Part shown: piece by piece, positions 42,611-50,895 of the stretch | Layout: each line of letters starts with the position of its first letter | Position numbering within the stretch: position 1 is the first letter of the stretch | Assembly: GCF_002753895.1 (NCBI RefSeq) | Contig: NZ_NJER01000001.1 | Span: 1,612,910-1,676,909, forward strand | Direction: 5' to 3' | DNA from: Halobacteriovorax sp. JY17 | GTDB lineage: Bacteria > Bdellovibrionota > Bacteriovoracia > Bacteriovoracales > Bacteriovoracaceae | DNA length: 64,000 bases | Made by a program: the position numbers and the translations under genes | Notes under the pieces: model-generated | The model's database searches: none | Told to the model about the DNA's origin: nothing | What the model saw: only the letters and a program-made list of their open reading frames with translations

Positions 42611-43987
42611 TTAATTAAACTTTCTATCAATGACTGCATTTCTATAGTTGAAAATACTTTTTACATCTCTTGAAATAAACCAGCCAGATACAAGGTTACC
42701 AAGAATTCCAAAGGGAACTTTGTATACGATTTTATCTGAAATTAACGTTCCATTCTTTAAAGATTGAAAGTCGTGTTGGTGAACCCACTTTGAGTAAGGA
42801 CCTTTGAGTTGTTCATCGATAAATGACTTGTTTTTTTCAAAGTTATTTATTTTTGTTTTCCATTTCGCAGGAATTCCATGAATTTTTAATTTATAGTCAA
42901 TGAGAGAACCTGTTTTTATTTGATCGGTATTCATTCCTACAATTTTAAAACTTAGGTTTTTAGGAGTAATGGTTTCTAGGTTCTTAACATCCGAAAAAAA
43001 TTGAAATACATCTTCTAGTGGAGACTTTACCCATTGATGTCGCTTAAATAAAACTTCACCCTTAACATTGTATTTTAGTATATTGCTGAGAGCTGAATAG
43101 AGGTTCTTATACTTAAACTCAAATCCTTCGGCGTCTAGATGTGTTGGAGAAACTCTTTGTCCTTCTAGGAGAATTTCAGACATTTCTCCAAAGATTAATT
43201 TTAAGACAACTCCTGGTACGGGAAAGATTGTAGGACGCTTAAGAACATTTCCCAGTACTTTTGTAAATTCAAGATTTGTAACTGGAGTAGGCGAGACACC
43301 ATTATAAGAAAACTTCTTACAGTCATTGGTCATAAGAAATAGGAAAGCATTTACAAGATCATCTATATGAATCCAACTCATATACTGCTTACCTGACCCA
43401 AGCTTTCCTCCAAGACCAAGAGTAAATGGAGGAAGCATTTTTGCTAAAGCGCCACCTTCCTCACTAAGTACAACACCTGTTCTAAGTGTATGAGCATTCA
43501 TTCCTTTGATGTCGTGGTCTCTTAGGGAATTTTCCCATGCTTTGCAAATCTCGGCGAGGAAGCCTTCTCCAAGAGAGTCTTCTGATGTAATAGTTTTGTC
43601 TGAAAGGCTGCTTCCGTAGATACCAACTGCAGATGAAGAAATGAACTTCTTTGGAGTAGTTGAAGACTTTTTAATCTCTCTTAATAAAATACTTGTTCCC
43701 TTAACTCTGGAATCTAAAATACTCTTCTTTCTTTTTTCACTCCATCTTCCTTCAGCAACACCTTCTCCTGCGAGATGAAAGACAATACTTACATTCTCTA
43801 GAGCTCCTTTTTCTATTGTGCCAGCAATCGGATTCCATTCACAAATTTCAATAGGAAAACTGATTTTAGATTTAGCTTTCTCTTTATTTGTAGTTAGGAC
43901 TCTAATATCTTCGTATCCTTTAAGAATGAGAGTTTCTAAAAGTCTTGTGCCAATTAGGCCTGTGGCTCCAGTAATTAGTATTTTCAC
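42611..43987 (-). CDS. TIGR01777-type epimerase fused to a SRPBCC domain
   Basis: 458 residues from a GTG at 43987 (CGGAG 8 bases upstream), giving the clean start MKILITGATGLIG; a longer frame to 44038 crosses the promoter. Residues 1 to about 300 are an extended SDR (atypical SDR39 type) with Rossmann motif GATGLIG, FHLAGEGV, SSAVGIYG and TLRTGVVLSEEGGA. Residues about 310-458 are a SRPBCC ligand-binding fold (VLFKRHQWVKSPLEDVFQFF). The substrate is unknown. It is the first gene of the divergent light/photolyase operon. Confidence 0.87.
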   Translation of the reverse strand: MKILITGATGLIGTRLLETLILKGYEDIRVLTTNKEKAKSKISFPIEICEWNPIAGTIEKGALENVSIVFHLAGEGVAEGRWSEKRKKSILDSRVKGTSILLREIKKSSTTPKKFISSSAVGIYGSSLSDKTITSEDSLGEGFLAEICKAWENSLRDHDIKGMNAHTLRTGVVLSEEGGALAKMLPPFTLGLGGKLGSGKQYMSWIHIDDLVNAFLFLMTNDCKKFSYNGVSPTPVTNLEFTKVLGNVLKRPTIFPVPGVVLKLIFGEMSEILLEGQRVSPTHLDAEGFEFKYKNLYSALSNILKYNVKGEVLFKRHQWVKSPLEDVFQFFSDVKNLETITPKNLSFKIVGMNTDQIKTGSLIDYKLKIHGIPAKWKTKINNFEKNKSFIDEQLKGPYSKWVHQHDFQSLKNGTLISDKIVYKVPFGILGNLVSGWFISRDVKSIFNYRNAVIDRKFN

Positions 43988-44003
43988 CTTTCTGTCTCCG
44001 CTG

Positions 44004-44050
44004 TTGATTAATCCTTGATTACGTATTAGACTATACACTAGTTAATCAAG
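44004..44050. promoter_or_regulatory. Operator of three 11-bp direct repeats over divergent promoters
   Basis: TTGATTAATCC (44004-44014), TTGATTACGTA (44015-44025) and TTAGACTATAC (44026-44036) are consecutive 11-base units, the third weaker. TAATCAA recurs inverted at 44043-44049. For the MerR gene, TTGATT (44004-44009)-N17-TAGACT (44027-44032) is a plausible promoter. For the opposite operon, TTGATT (44049-44044)-N15-TAATAC (44028-44023) is plausible. Three 11-bp direct repeats are the layout bound by the tetrameric CarH regulator, which fits the encoded protein. Confidence 0.65.
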
Positions 44051-44074
44051 ATTTTGTTGAAATTAGAGTCTATT

Positions 44075-44983
44075 ATGAAAAATATTGTCGGAATTAAAGT
44101 ATTGTCAAAGGCTTGCGGTGTCCTTCCTCATTCGATTAGAACATGGGAGACGAGATATCAGGCGTTTAGCCCTGTTCGAAGTGAGGGAGGGCAAAGGCTT
44201 TATAGTGAGGAGGACCTTGAAAGAGCGAAACTTATAGGATTCCTCTTAGATCGGGAGCACTCCATCTCAGTTCTTGCAAAGCTATCTCTTTCGAGTTTGC
44301 AGACTCTTAAGAAAAACTCTGAAGACTTAGGCACTAATTCTGTAGGACTTACAGGTGTTAGTATTTCAAAATTATTCAAGCACTTAACAAATTACGATAT
44401 TGATAGTGTCGCTTCAGAGCTTCAACATTTGAGAATGAGTGTTGGCTCAAAAGATTTTATCTTTAAGGTAATCTTGCCGTTGATGCAAGAAATTGGATTG
44501 AAAGTTTCTAAGGGAGTTTATTCCGTGACTCAGGAGCATATTGTTTCAACAATTGTGAGAGGGCAGCTTGGTCAAATCAACCTTCCAAATATTGGCTATA
44601 CTGATCAGAGAATAGCTCTCGCAACTCCTGATGGCAATTTGCACGAGCTTTCAATTTTAATTGCAGATATTCTTTGTAGATCAAATAGAGTTACGACCTG
44701 TTATCTAGGAGCATCCCACCCCGCAGAATGCTTAGCAGAAGCAGTTAATGCTCTTAAGGTAAAAACGGTTGTTATGGGGGTCGTATCTTCTGACCAGTGG
44801 AATTACGAAAAGAATATGATCCCCTACTTAAAGAGTTTAGATAAATTCCTTATTGGAGAAACCACTGTGATTCTTGGTGGGGGATGGAGTTTAGAGTTTC
44901 CAGACTTTGAGAATATTAAAGAAATTAAAATCATGGATAGTTTTGAAAAATTTGATGAATTAATAGAGAGATCATTTTTCTAA
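44075..44983 (+). CDS. MerR-family regulator with cobalamin-binding domain (CarH/LitR-like)
   Basis: 302 residues from ATG 44075; a TTG at 44054 is also in frame. Residues 1-70 are the MerR winged helix (LPHSIRTWETRYQAFSPVRS, RLYSEEDLERAKLI). Residues about 95-170 form the helical bundle with Glu154-His155 (TQEHIVST). The Rossmann B12 domain has the lower-ligand His190 in DGNLHEL and a late GGGWSLEF. The Trp of the CarH Wx9EH motif is Val144 here. CarH and LitR bind AdoCbl in the dark to repress, and light releases them. Divergent from a photolyase operon with shared operator repeats. Confidence 0.87.
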   Translation: MKNIVGIKVLSKACGVLPHSIRTWETRYQAFSPVRSEGGQRLYSEEDLERAKLIGFLLDREHSISVLAKLSLSSLQTLKKNSEDLGTNSVGLTGVSISKLFKHLTNYDIDSVASELQHLRMSVGSKDFIFKVILPLMQEIGLKVSKGVYSVTQEHIVSTIVRGQLGQINLPNIGYTDQRIALATPDGNLHELSILIADILCRSNRVTTCYLGASHPAECLAEAVNALKVKTVVMGVVSSDQWNYEKNMIPYLKSLDKFLIGETTVILGGGWSLEFPDFENIKEIKIMDSFEKFDELIERSFF

Positions 44984-44997
44984 CTAAATTATTTGAA

Positions 44998-45026
44998 AAG
45001 TAGTACGAACTCAATTCGTACTACTT
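44998..45026. terminator. Bidirectional terminator between convergent genes
   Basis: AAGTAGTACGAA (44998-45009), loop CTCAA, TTCGTACTACTT (45015-45026), twelve perfect pairs. The minus-strand exit reads TTTTC; the plus side is CCTATCTTTA. It serves the MerR gene and the queD-like gene. Confidence 0.8.
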
Positions 45027-45033
45027 CCTATCT

Positions 45034-45477
45034 TTACTCTTTAGGAATTAAAATTGCGGAGTTCTTTTCATTTTCTCTAACTTCAAGTCTTGAAATCCAC
45101 GCTCTATTATTAGTAAGTTTTTTGATCATTGGATTCACCTGATCATAGACATACTGAGCAGTACCTTCCATTCCTGCATTTGGAAGAACTCTGAGTTGTA
45201 TAACTCCATCAATATCCAGTTGTTTAAAAGTATCTAGGAATGGATCATCAGAAGATGCTAAGAAAGTATGATCGAACATATCGTCGAGCCAAACCTTTAC
45301 TTCTTTTAATCCTCCAAAGTCTACAACCCATCCTTCTTTTGTAAGTTCCGTTGATTTAAATTCAAAGTAGAACGATCTTGAGTAACCATGAACATACTTA
45401 CAATGAGAATCGGCCTTCCATTGTCTATGAGTACATGGAAATCCTATGAAGTGTTTTGTTGAGATAAATTCTGTCAT
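45034..45477 (-). CDS. 6-pyruvoyltetrahydropterin synthase/QueD family protein
   Basis: 147 residues. The PTPS T-fold is recognised from FISTKHFIGFPCTHRQW, SHCKYVHGYSRSF, WVVDFGGLKEVKVWLDDMFDHTFL and VLPNAGMEGTAQYVYD. QueD converts dihydroneopterin triphosphate to carboxytetrahydropterin for queuosine; other members make pterins. The usual HGH zinc pair reads HGY, so one metal ligand is altered, although Cys and other His residues remain. AGGAAT precedes the ATG. It is the last gene of the yidD-dacB-queD run. Exact activity is uncertain. Confidence 0.8.
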   Translation of the reverse strand: MTEFISTKHFIGFPCTHRQWKADSHCKYVHGYSRSFYFEFKSTELTKEGWVVDFGGLKEVKVWLDDMFDHTFLASSDDPFLDTFKQLDIDGVIQLRVLPNAGMEGTAQYVYDQVNPMIKKLTNNRAWISRLEVRENEKNSAILIPKE

Positions 45478-45486
45478 TCATATTCC

Positions 45487-46872
45487 TTAGTTATTATCTA
45501 TAAAGTCTTTTAAAAATTGATCAACTCTATCCAAAGAGCTCTTTCTCCAAGAATTCGCTTGACTCTTAAGTGCTTCAAAACTCTTAGGATCTTCTTTACT
45601 TAGGGCATCTCTCTTTTTGTCTTCTGTGTGTAAGAGACTAAAGCTATACCACTTATTATTCTTTGTTCTAATGAATCCCGCAATATTATTTACAAAATCA
45701 AGTGAACCCGTTTTTGCAAAAACTCTTAGATTATAGTCGGGCTCAGCAAGTCTATTTCTAATCCAGCCTGATTGTCCAGAGTAGGAGAGGAGGCTAAGTA
45801 GTGTGTGATTTTTCCAAGATTTAGTGAAATTATTTTTTAAAAAGGTAGAAATATCTTTGGCCGTTAATTCATTATTAATTGATAGACCAGAGGCATTAAA
45901 TATTTTTGAAGGATTTTTTGAATTAATATATCTAGCGAGATCTATGGCACAACCTTGTTGATTTAGAGGTTTGATCTTTGCTCTTGTACAGGCGCGAAGA
46001 GCAATCGCTTCAGCTAGAAGGTTATTAGAATATTCCATTGTAAGAGTGGCTAAACTCCATAGAGGTAGACTTTCTTCAATTGAGATGAATCTCGCATTCT
46101 TTGGAAGCTTCTTCATTGCTACATTTTGAATTTCAATTCCAAATGATTGAAGATGGAAGTTTAAAAGGTTCGTGCTCCACATTCCTGCATCTCTAATTGG
46201 AAGATCTGTTCTTAGAGAAAGCTTCGCTCCTTTTTTCATCCACCACGACTCTTGATCACTATCTTTCCATCTAAAGTCTTGAGTTGGCATGAAACCACTT
46301 TTCGCTTCTTCAATCTTTAATGGCATTCCTGGGATAATTGATTTAGGTGGACGACTACTCGTCCAGATACTTAGACGATTAAATTCTGCATTGAGTGCTC
46401 CAACACTTGGGTTATAAGTTTGATCACCGAGACCTAGCTTGGAGAGAGTATCAACCTGTGGGAATAGAGTGTTATCGTAGAAAAGTGAACCAGAGACTTT
46501 TCTGATACCTTTTCTTAGTACAGCTAAAGCTAGGTTTATTAATTGAGGATGATTTAAGTAAGGATCTCCATCGCCCACGAGGTAGAGATCACCTTGAAGA
46601 GTGTCCCCAAAAATTTTTCCTGTATAGAAAACTCTAGTCTTAAATGTAAAGTCAGCTCCAAGCGTATCTAGAGCGTAAGACATACTGAAAACTTTCAAGA
46701 CTGATGCTGGAGTAATAACTTCTTCATCTGACTGTGTGAATATTTTAGCACCTTGAATTTCAGAGAAGTTAATAGAGACTTTTTCACTCTTTGTATTTTT
46801 AAATTTAAACTCAAATGAGTGAGAATTTAAAGTCAGGAGACAAATTAGACTAATTCTTAGGAACTGGATCAT
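45487..46872 (-). CDS. dacB: D-alanyl-D-alanine carboxypeptidase/endopeptidase (PBP4, DacB)
   Basis: 461 residues. The signal peptide is MIQFLRISLICLLTLNSHSF. The peptidase S13 motifs are all visible: Ser57-x-x-Lys60 (ASVLK), SNN in MEYSNNLLAEA and KTG in FAKTGSLDF. The periplasmic enzyme trims or cleaves peptidoglycan cross-links. Its start lies 23 bases inside the end of yidD. In a predator, PBP4-type enzymes can also act on prey wall (reported for Bdellovibrio); whether this one does is inference. Confidence 0.93.
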   Translation of the reverse strand: MIQFLRISLICLLTLNSHSFEFKFKNTKSEKVSINFSEIQGAKIFTQSDEEVITPASVLKVFSMSYALDTLGADFTFKTRVFYTGKIFGDTLQGDLYLVGDGDPYLNHPQLINLALAVLRKGIRKVSGSLFYDNTLFPQVDTLSKLGLGDQTYNPSVGALNAEFNRLSIWTSSRPPKSIIPGMPLKIEEAKSGFMPTQDFRWKDSDQESWWMKKGAKLSLRTDLPIRDAGMWSTNLLNFHLQSFGIEIQNVAMKKLPKNARFISIEESLPLWSLATLTMEYSNNLLAEAIALRACTRAKIKPLNQQGCAIDLARYINSKNPSKIFNASGLSINNELTAKDISTFLKNNFTKSWKNHTLLSLLSYSGQSGWIRNRLAEPDYNLRVFAKTGSLDFVNNIAGFIRTKNNKWYSFSLLHTEDKKRDALSKEDPKSFEALKSQANSWRKSSLDRVDQFLKDFIDNN

Positions 46873-47065
46873 AACCGCCTTTATGGAATGGGTGACATTT
46901 TGAGATTCGTTTTAAACTATAGAATAGTGCAAGATGAAGAGGAAGTGAAGTGATGGCCTCTTTCGTATAATGAGAGCAACTAGGGTAGAAACGACACTTA
47001 CTTCCAAAGATTGGGGAGATGGCCACTTGATAGATTTTAATAAGAAAAATGAGTAACTTCCGCAT
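46850..47065 (-). CDS. yidD: Membrane protein insertion efficiency factor YidD
   Basis: 71 residues, typical length. The pattern LLIFLIKIYQVAISPIFG, CRFYPSCSHYTKEAI and LKRISKCHPFHKGGYDPVP is the complete YidD signature with its conserved cysteines. It assists YidC-dependent insertion at the inner membrane. It is normally beside rpmH-rnpA-yidC; here it stands with dacB, overlapping it by 23 bases. Confidence 0.95.
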   Translation of the reverse strand: MRKLLIFLIKIYQVAISPIFGSKCRFYPSCSHYTKEAITSLPLHLALFYSLKRISKCHPFHKGGYDPVPKN

Positions 47066-47121
47066 AGCTTTTTATAGCATTAAGAAGTTACTCTTGGCCA
47101 ATAGACGATTGATTTTGAGGG

Positions 47122-47547
47122 TTAGATACTAACTGTTCTTCTTTGACTTAGGAGTTGGTGCAGATCCATTTGCTGGGCCTCGACACCTTTCATTAAAGAG
47201 ATGAATTTCTTTCTATTATTATTCCAATTCTTAGATTTATATTCAGTAAGTTTCTCGAATTCTTCAATGGCCAAATTAAAATCTTTTACCATCTTCACGA
47301 ATTGATCCTTATGATTTTCTATGATTCTCTGATTTGATTTTAAAATCTTATCTTTAAGCATTTGCACTCTCTTGTGGGTAACAACTATTTTTAAGGTTTG
47401 ATCTTCTAGGAAGTAGCCTCTCATAGATTGAATCTCTTCACTTAAAGTCTCTGTCTTTACAAGGTTTGCTGAGGGCTTAAAAGCAATGACAAGAGCGAGA
47501 ATGATTAATGGCTTTATAATTAGTAGGGCTGTTAATTTATTTTTCAT
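47122..47547 (-). CDS. Hypothetical membrane-anchored coiled-coil protein
   Basis: 141 residues. An N-terminal hydrophobic segment (LTALLIIKPLIILALVIAF, about residues 5-23) looks like an uncleaved anchor or signal. The rest is charged and helical (LSEEIQSMRGYFLEDQ, MLKDKILKSNQRIIENHK), probably a periplasmic coiled coil. AAAGGAG precedes the ATG. It lies 56 bases upstream of yidD on the same strand. The 247 bases between it and lipA contain only small imperfect dyads and no recognisable RNA. No family recognised. Confidence 0.72.
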   Translation of the reverse strand: MKNKLTALLIIKPLIILALVIAFKPSANLVKTETLSEEIQSMRGYFLEDQTLKIVVTHKRVQMLKDKILKSNQRIIENHKDQFVKMVKDFNLAIEEFEKLTEYKSKNWNNNRKKFISLMKGVEAQQMDLHQLLSQRRTVSI

Positions 47548-47794
47548 GTGAACTCCTTTTCTTCATTACCTGAGACCCTCTTGATCTCACTCTTGGTAAA
47601 GCAAGGCGTATGCCAAAAGTAACATATTGAAATCTTGTAAAAGCTGGTGTCACCTTAGGGGTAATGGGGCAAGAATGTCCTCCAATATGAAACTACTTTG
47701 GCCTAACTAATTGTAAATACTCTACCAATGGAGCTCACAGTCTTTACAGCTTTTGGGCGGTGGAGCATATTAGAAAAAAATAAAGAGGGAAAGC

Positions 47795-48760
47795 GTGTAC
47801 GATTACGACGAGCAGAGAGAAAAAATCAGACAAAAGAGAGAGAAGGCCCAAGAGCTTCTTCGGGCCAAAAGACCTTCGAATCTAGAAAAGAAACCAGACT
47901 GGTTTAAGGTTCGCTTGCCTGGTGGAGATAATTATAAAGATCTAAAAAAGAATCTTCGAGAAAATAAAATATGGACTGTTTGCGAAGAGGCGAGTTGTCC
48001 TAATCTCTCAGAGTGTTGGGCCGCCAAGACTGCAACAATGATGATTTTGGGAGGAACTTGTACTAGGGCCTGTAAATTTTGTCATGTAGATACAGGAAAC
48101 CCTCAAGGAGTTATTAACGAAGAAGAAATCGCTAATGCTGCCAATATGGCAAAGGTGATGTCTTTAAATTATTTAGTAATTACAAGTGTTGATAGAGATG
48201 ATCTTCCTGACTTTGGAGCTTCTCACTTTGCTAAAGTTATTGAATCTGTAAGAACTCATCACCCTTCTACTTTTGTGGAAGTTTTAATTCCTGACTTCAA
48301 CGGGGTTGAGGAGCATATGCTAACTCTTGGCAACGCAAGACCATTTGTTATCGCTCAAAATATTGAAACAGTCGAAAGACTTACTCATGTTGTAAGAGAT
48401 CGAAGGGCCGGTTATACAAAAACTCTAGATTGTTTAAAATTTTATAAAGAGAAGTTTCCTAAAACGACAACGAAAACTTCTGTTATGGTAGGTCTTGGTG
48501 AAACACTTGATGAATTAATTGAGTGTATGGATGATCTACGTTCGGTTGATTGTGACATTATCACTTTTGGTCAGTATCTAAGACCAACTCCAAGACATCT
48601 TCCTGTTACTAGGTATTATAAACCTGAAGAGTTTGAAGAACTTAAAAATATTGCCTATGAAAAAGGATTTAAGTTTGTTGCAAGTGGACCGCTCGTAAGA
48701 AGTAGTTACAAGGCGGCAGATTACTTGAAGCATTTGAGAGACCAAGGATTTGATATTTGA
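47795..48760 (+). CDS. lipA: Lipoyl synthase
   Basis: 321 residues, GTG start. The radical-SAM enzyme inserts two sulfurs into protein-bound octanoyl groups. The auxiliary iron-sulfur cluster motif is CEEASCPNLSEC (Cx4Cx5C), the radical-SAM cluster is CTRACKFC (Cx3Cx2C) and the C-terminal RSSY motif is present. An N-terminal Lys/Arg/Glu helix precedes the core. Its stop overlaps the lipB start by 4 bases. Confidence 0.97.
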   Translation: MYDYDEQREKIRQKREKAQELLRAKRPSNLEKKPDWFKVRLPGGDNYKDLKKNLRENKIWTVCEEASCPNLSECWAAKTATMMILGGTCTRACKFCHVDTGNPQGVINEEEIANAANMAKVMSLNYLVITSVDRDDLPDFGASHFAKVIESVRTHHPSTFVEVLIPDFNGVEEHMLTLGNARPFVIAQNIETVERLTHVVRDRRAGYTKTLDCLKFYKEKFPKTTTKTSVMVGLGETLDELIECMDDLRSVDCDIITFGQYLRPTPRHLPVTRYYKPEEFEELKNIAYEKGFKFVASGPLVRSSYKAADYLKHLRDQGFDI

Positions 48761-49500
48761 TTTTCTTTGAGGGCATAGACCTTATTGAGTTTGATCTAAA
48801 GCTAGAGAATATCTTCTCAAAGGGCAGAGACACGTTCTTTATAATTAAAGAGAATTGGGACTATGAACTTGCTCTAAAGTTTCAAGGAGAGATAATTCAA
48901 AAAGTCTCTGTTAATAAAGAAAAGAAAGTCTTTATTATTTGTAACCATTCTCATTGCCTAACTCTTGGTAGAGGACTTCAAAGAAGAACTAAAGCAGATA
49001 ATAATCTAGTTGATTTTGACGAAAAGCTTCGAGGAGAAATAGAAGTTCCTTTATATGATATCAAAAGAGGAGGGGGAATTACCTTTCACTACCCAGGGCA
49101 GCTGGTTCTCTATCCAATTATTAGTTTAGAAAATCAAAAACTTAAAGTAATGGACTTTCTAAAAGGAGTTCTTCGAGAAATTCAAGATCTCTTAGAAACA
49201 CAATTCTCTATAAAGAACTTAACGTGTGAGCACGACTTAATAGGCCTTTGGCATGAAGATAAGAAGCTTGCTTCTATTGGACTTTGTTCTCATAAGTTCA
49301 TTACTTATCACGGGCTTGCTCTAAACCTTTATAGAGATGAGAAGATGCAGGCCCTTCTAACGAAAGTATATCCTTGTGGACTTAGTGGAAGTCGCTATAT
49401 TTGTTTGGAGGAAGTCGTCTCAGGAAGGGAGGATTTCTTTGAAGTAATTTCTATGAGCTTATTAAAGGGAAGCTCAAAATCTAATTCTCTCTTTATCTAA
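48757..49500 (+). CDS. lipB: Octanoyltransferase LipB
   Basis: 247 residues, TTG start overlapping the lipA stop by four bases (TTGA). It moves octanoyl from acyl carrier protein to lipoyl domains. Motifs are CLTLGRG, RGGGITFHYPGQLVLYP (RGGxxTxHxPGQ), KKLASIGL with the catalytic Lys, and the catalytic Cys in VYPCGLSG. Together with lipA it gives endogenous lipoate synthesis. Translation should be coupled. Confidence 0.95.
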   Translation: MIFFEGIDLIEFDLKLENIFSKGRDTFFIIKENWDYELALKFQGEIIQKVSVNKEKKVFIICNHSHCLTLGRGLQRRTKADNNLVDFDEKLRGEIEVPLYDIKRGGGITFHYPGQLVLYPIISLENQKLKVMDFLKGVLREIQDLLETQFSIKNLTCEHDLIGLWHEDKKLASIGLCSHKFITYHGLALNLYRDEKMQALLTKVYPCGLSGSRYICLEEVVSGREDFFEVISMSLLKGSSKSNSLFI

Positions 49501-49552
49501 AAAACTTCTTAGTTTGCTAGAATAATTGTCCCTGTTTTGGTACTTTGTTTTG

Positions 49553-50209
49553 ATGAAAACAAAGAAAGAACGCGCAGCGTACATAGATGAGAAACTTGAA
49601 GAACTCTTCCCAGAAACCCCTGTTCCTTTAGATCACACAAATCCATATACATTATTGATTGCTGTCTTACTTTCTGCTCAGTGCACGGACATTAGAGTGA
49701 ATCAAGTAACTCCAGCTCTCTTTGCAAAAGCTACTTGTCCTGAAGATATGATAAAGTTAACGGTTGCTGAAATTGAAGCGATTGTGAAGCCTTGTGGTCT
49801 TGCGCCTAGAAAAGCAAAGGCGATTCATAGACTCAGTGAAATACTCTTGGAGAAGCATGGCGGAGAAGTTCCTGCAAACTTTGAAGATCTAGAAGAGCTT
49901 CCTGGTGTCGGACATAAAACGGCCGGAGTTGTTCTCGCTCAATCATTTGGGATACCTGCATTTCCAGTCGACACTCATATCCATAGACTTGGACAACAGT
50001 GGGGGCTGACTAATGGGAAGAATGTTGTTCAAACTGAAAAAGATTTAAAGCGGTGTTTTCCAAAAGATCGCTGGAATAAGCTTCATTTACAAATTATCTT
50101 CTTTGGTAGGGAATATTGTACTGCAAGACAATGTGACGGTCTTCAGTGTGAGCTCTGCCAAGCATGTTTCCCAGATAGAAAGAGACCTAAGAAATACCAA
50201 AAGGCTTAA
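49553..50209 (+). CDS. nth: Endonuclease III
   Basis: 218 residues from ATG 49553; a longer TTG frame from 49526 lacks support. It is a bifunctional glycosylase/AP lyase for oxidised pyrimidines. The helix-hairpin-helix with catalytic Lys is LEELPGVGHKTA, and the catalytic Asp is in FPVDTHIHRLG. The iron-sulfur region has cysteines in YCTARQCDGLQCELCQACFP with spacing unlike the usual Cx6Cx2Cx5C. The downstream esterase starts 2 bases after the stop. Confidence 0.94.
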   Translation: MKTKKERAAYIDEKLEELFPETPVPLDHTNPYTLLIAVLLSAQCTDIRVNQVTPALFAKATCPEDMIKLTVAEIEAIVKPCGLAPRKAKAIHRLSEILLEKHGGEVPANFEDLEELPGVGHKTAGVVLAQSFGIPAFPVDTHIHRLGQQWGLTNGKNVVQTEKDLKRCFPKDRWNKLHLQIIFFGREYCTARQCDGLQCELCQACFPDRKRPKKYQKA

Positions 50210-50211
50210 TA

Positions 50212-50895
50212 ATGAAAGTTGAAAGAATTGAAGATATTGATGCAATTGTAACTAGAAGAGACTCAAAGATTGCTGTCGTTGTCCTACATGGGTACGGTGC
50301 TACTTTTCAGGATTTCGTTCCATTTGCAGACATCGTAATTAAGGATAGAAATCCATCTTGGTTTTTCTTAAATGGTATCCAATCTGTTTCAATGGGTCCT
50401 TATGAAACAGGAAGATGTTGGTTTCCAATTGATATGTATGGGCTAGAGAAAGCTCTTAATAACGGAACTTTTACAGACTTCTTTAAAGGACATATTCCAG
50501 AAGGAATTGAAGAAGCTCGAAATAAAGTTAAAAGTGTTCTTTTGAAACTTAAAAGTGAATTCGATGAAGTTTACTTAGGTGGTTTCTCGCAGGGGTCTAT
50601 GGTAAGTGCTGATATTGCTTTTCATAATCCAGAATTAGTAGATAAGCTTTTCTTGCTTTCATCGACAATGGTTGCAGAAGACGTATGGAAGAAGGCCTGC
50701 CATACGAAGCTTCCTTTTAAGATATTCCAAAGTCATGGCATCAGTGATCCTGTTCTTCCAATAGTTGGGGCGAGAGATTTAAAATTATTTTTAGAGAAGT
50801 CTGAGAATACTCCTGAGTATATAGAGTTTCAAGGTGCACATGAAGTTCCACCTGTTGTAGTTAATGGACTAGATAAATTTCTAAGAGAGTCGTAG
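50212..50895 (+). CDS. Phospholipase/carboxylesterase-family alpha/beta hydrolase
   Basis: 227 residues. AVVVLHGYGATFQDF is the oxyanion strand. The nucleophile elbow is GGFSQGSM (GxSxG). GISDPVLP carries the acid and GAHEVPP the His. This fits the YpfH/LysoPLA2 carboxylesterase group acting on short acyl or lysophospholipid esters. No signal peptide, so cytoplasmic. It is tightly packed after nth, and the DUF2797 gene follows with no gap. Confidence 0.88.
   Translation: MKVERIEDIDAIVTRRDSKIAVVVLHGYGATFQDFVPFADIVIKDRNPSWFFLNGIQSVSMGPYETGRCWFPIDMYGLEKALNNGTFTDFFKGHIPEGIEEARNKVKSVLLKLKSEFDEVYLGGFSQGSMVSADIAFHNPELVDKLFLLSSTMVAEDVWKKACHTKLPFKIFQSHGISDPVLPIVGARDLKLFLEKSENTPEYIEFQGAHEVPPVVVNGLDKFLRES

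Noticed and set aside
47548-47794. Possible riboswitch or small RNA upstream of lipA
   Set aside because: Both strands were read. Only short imperfect dyads are present and no known riboswitch core was recognised.
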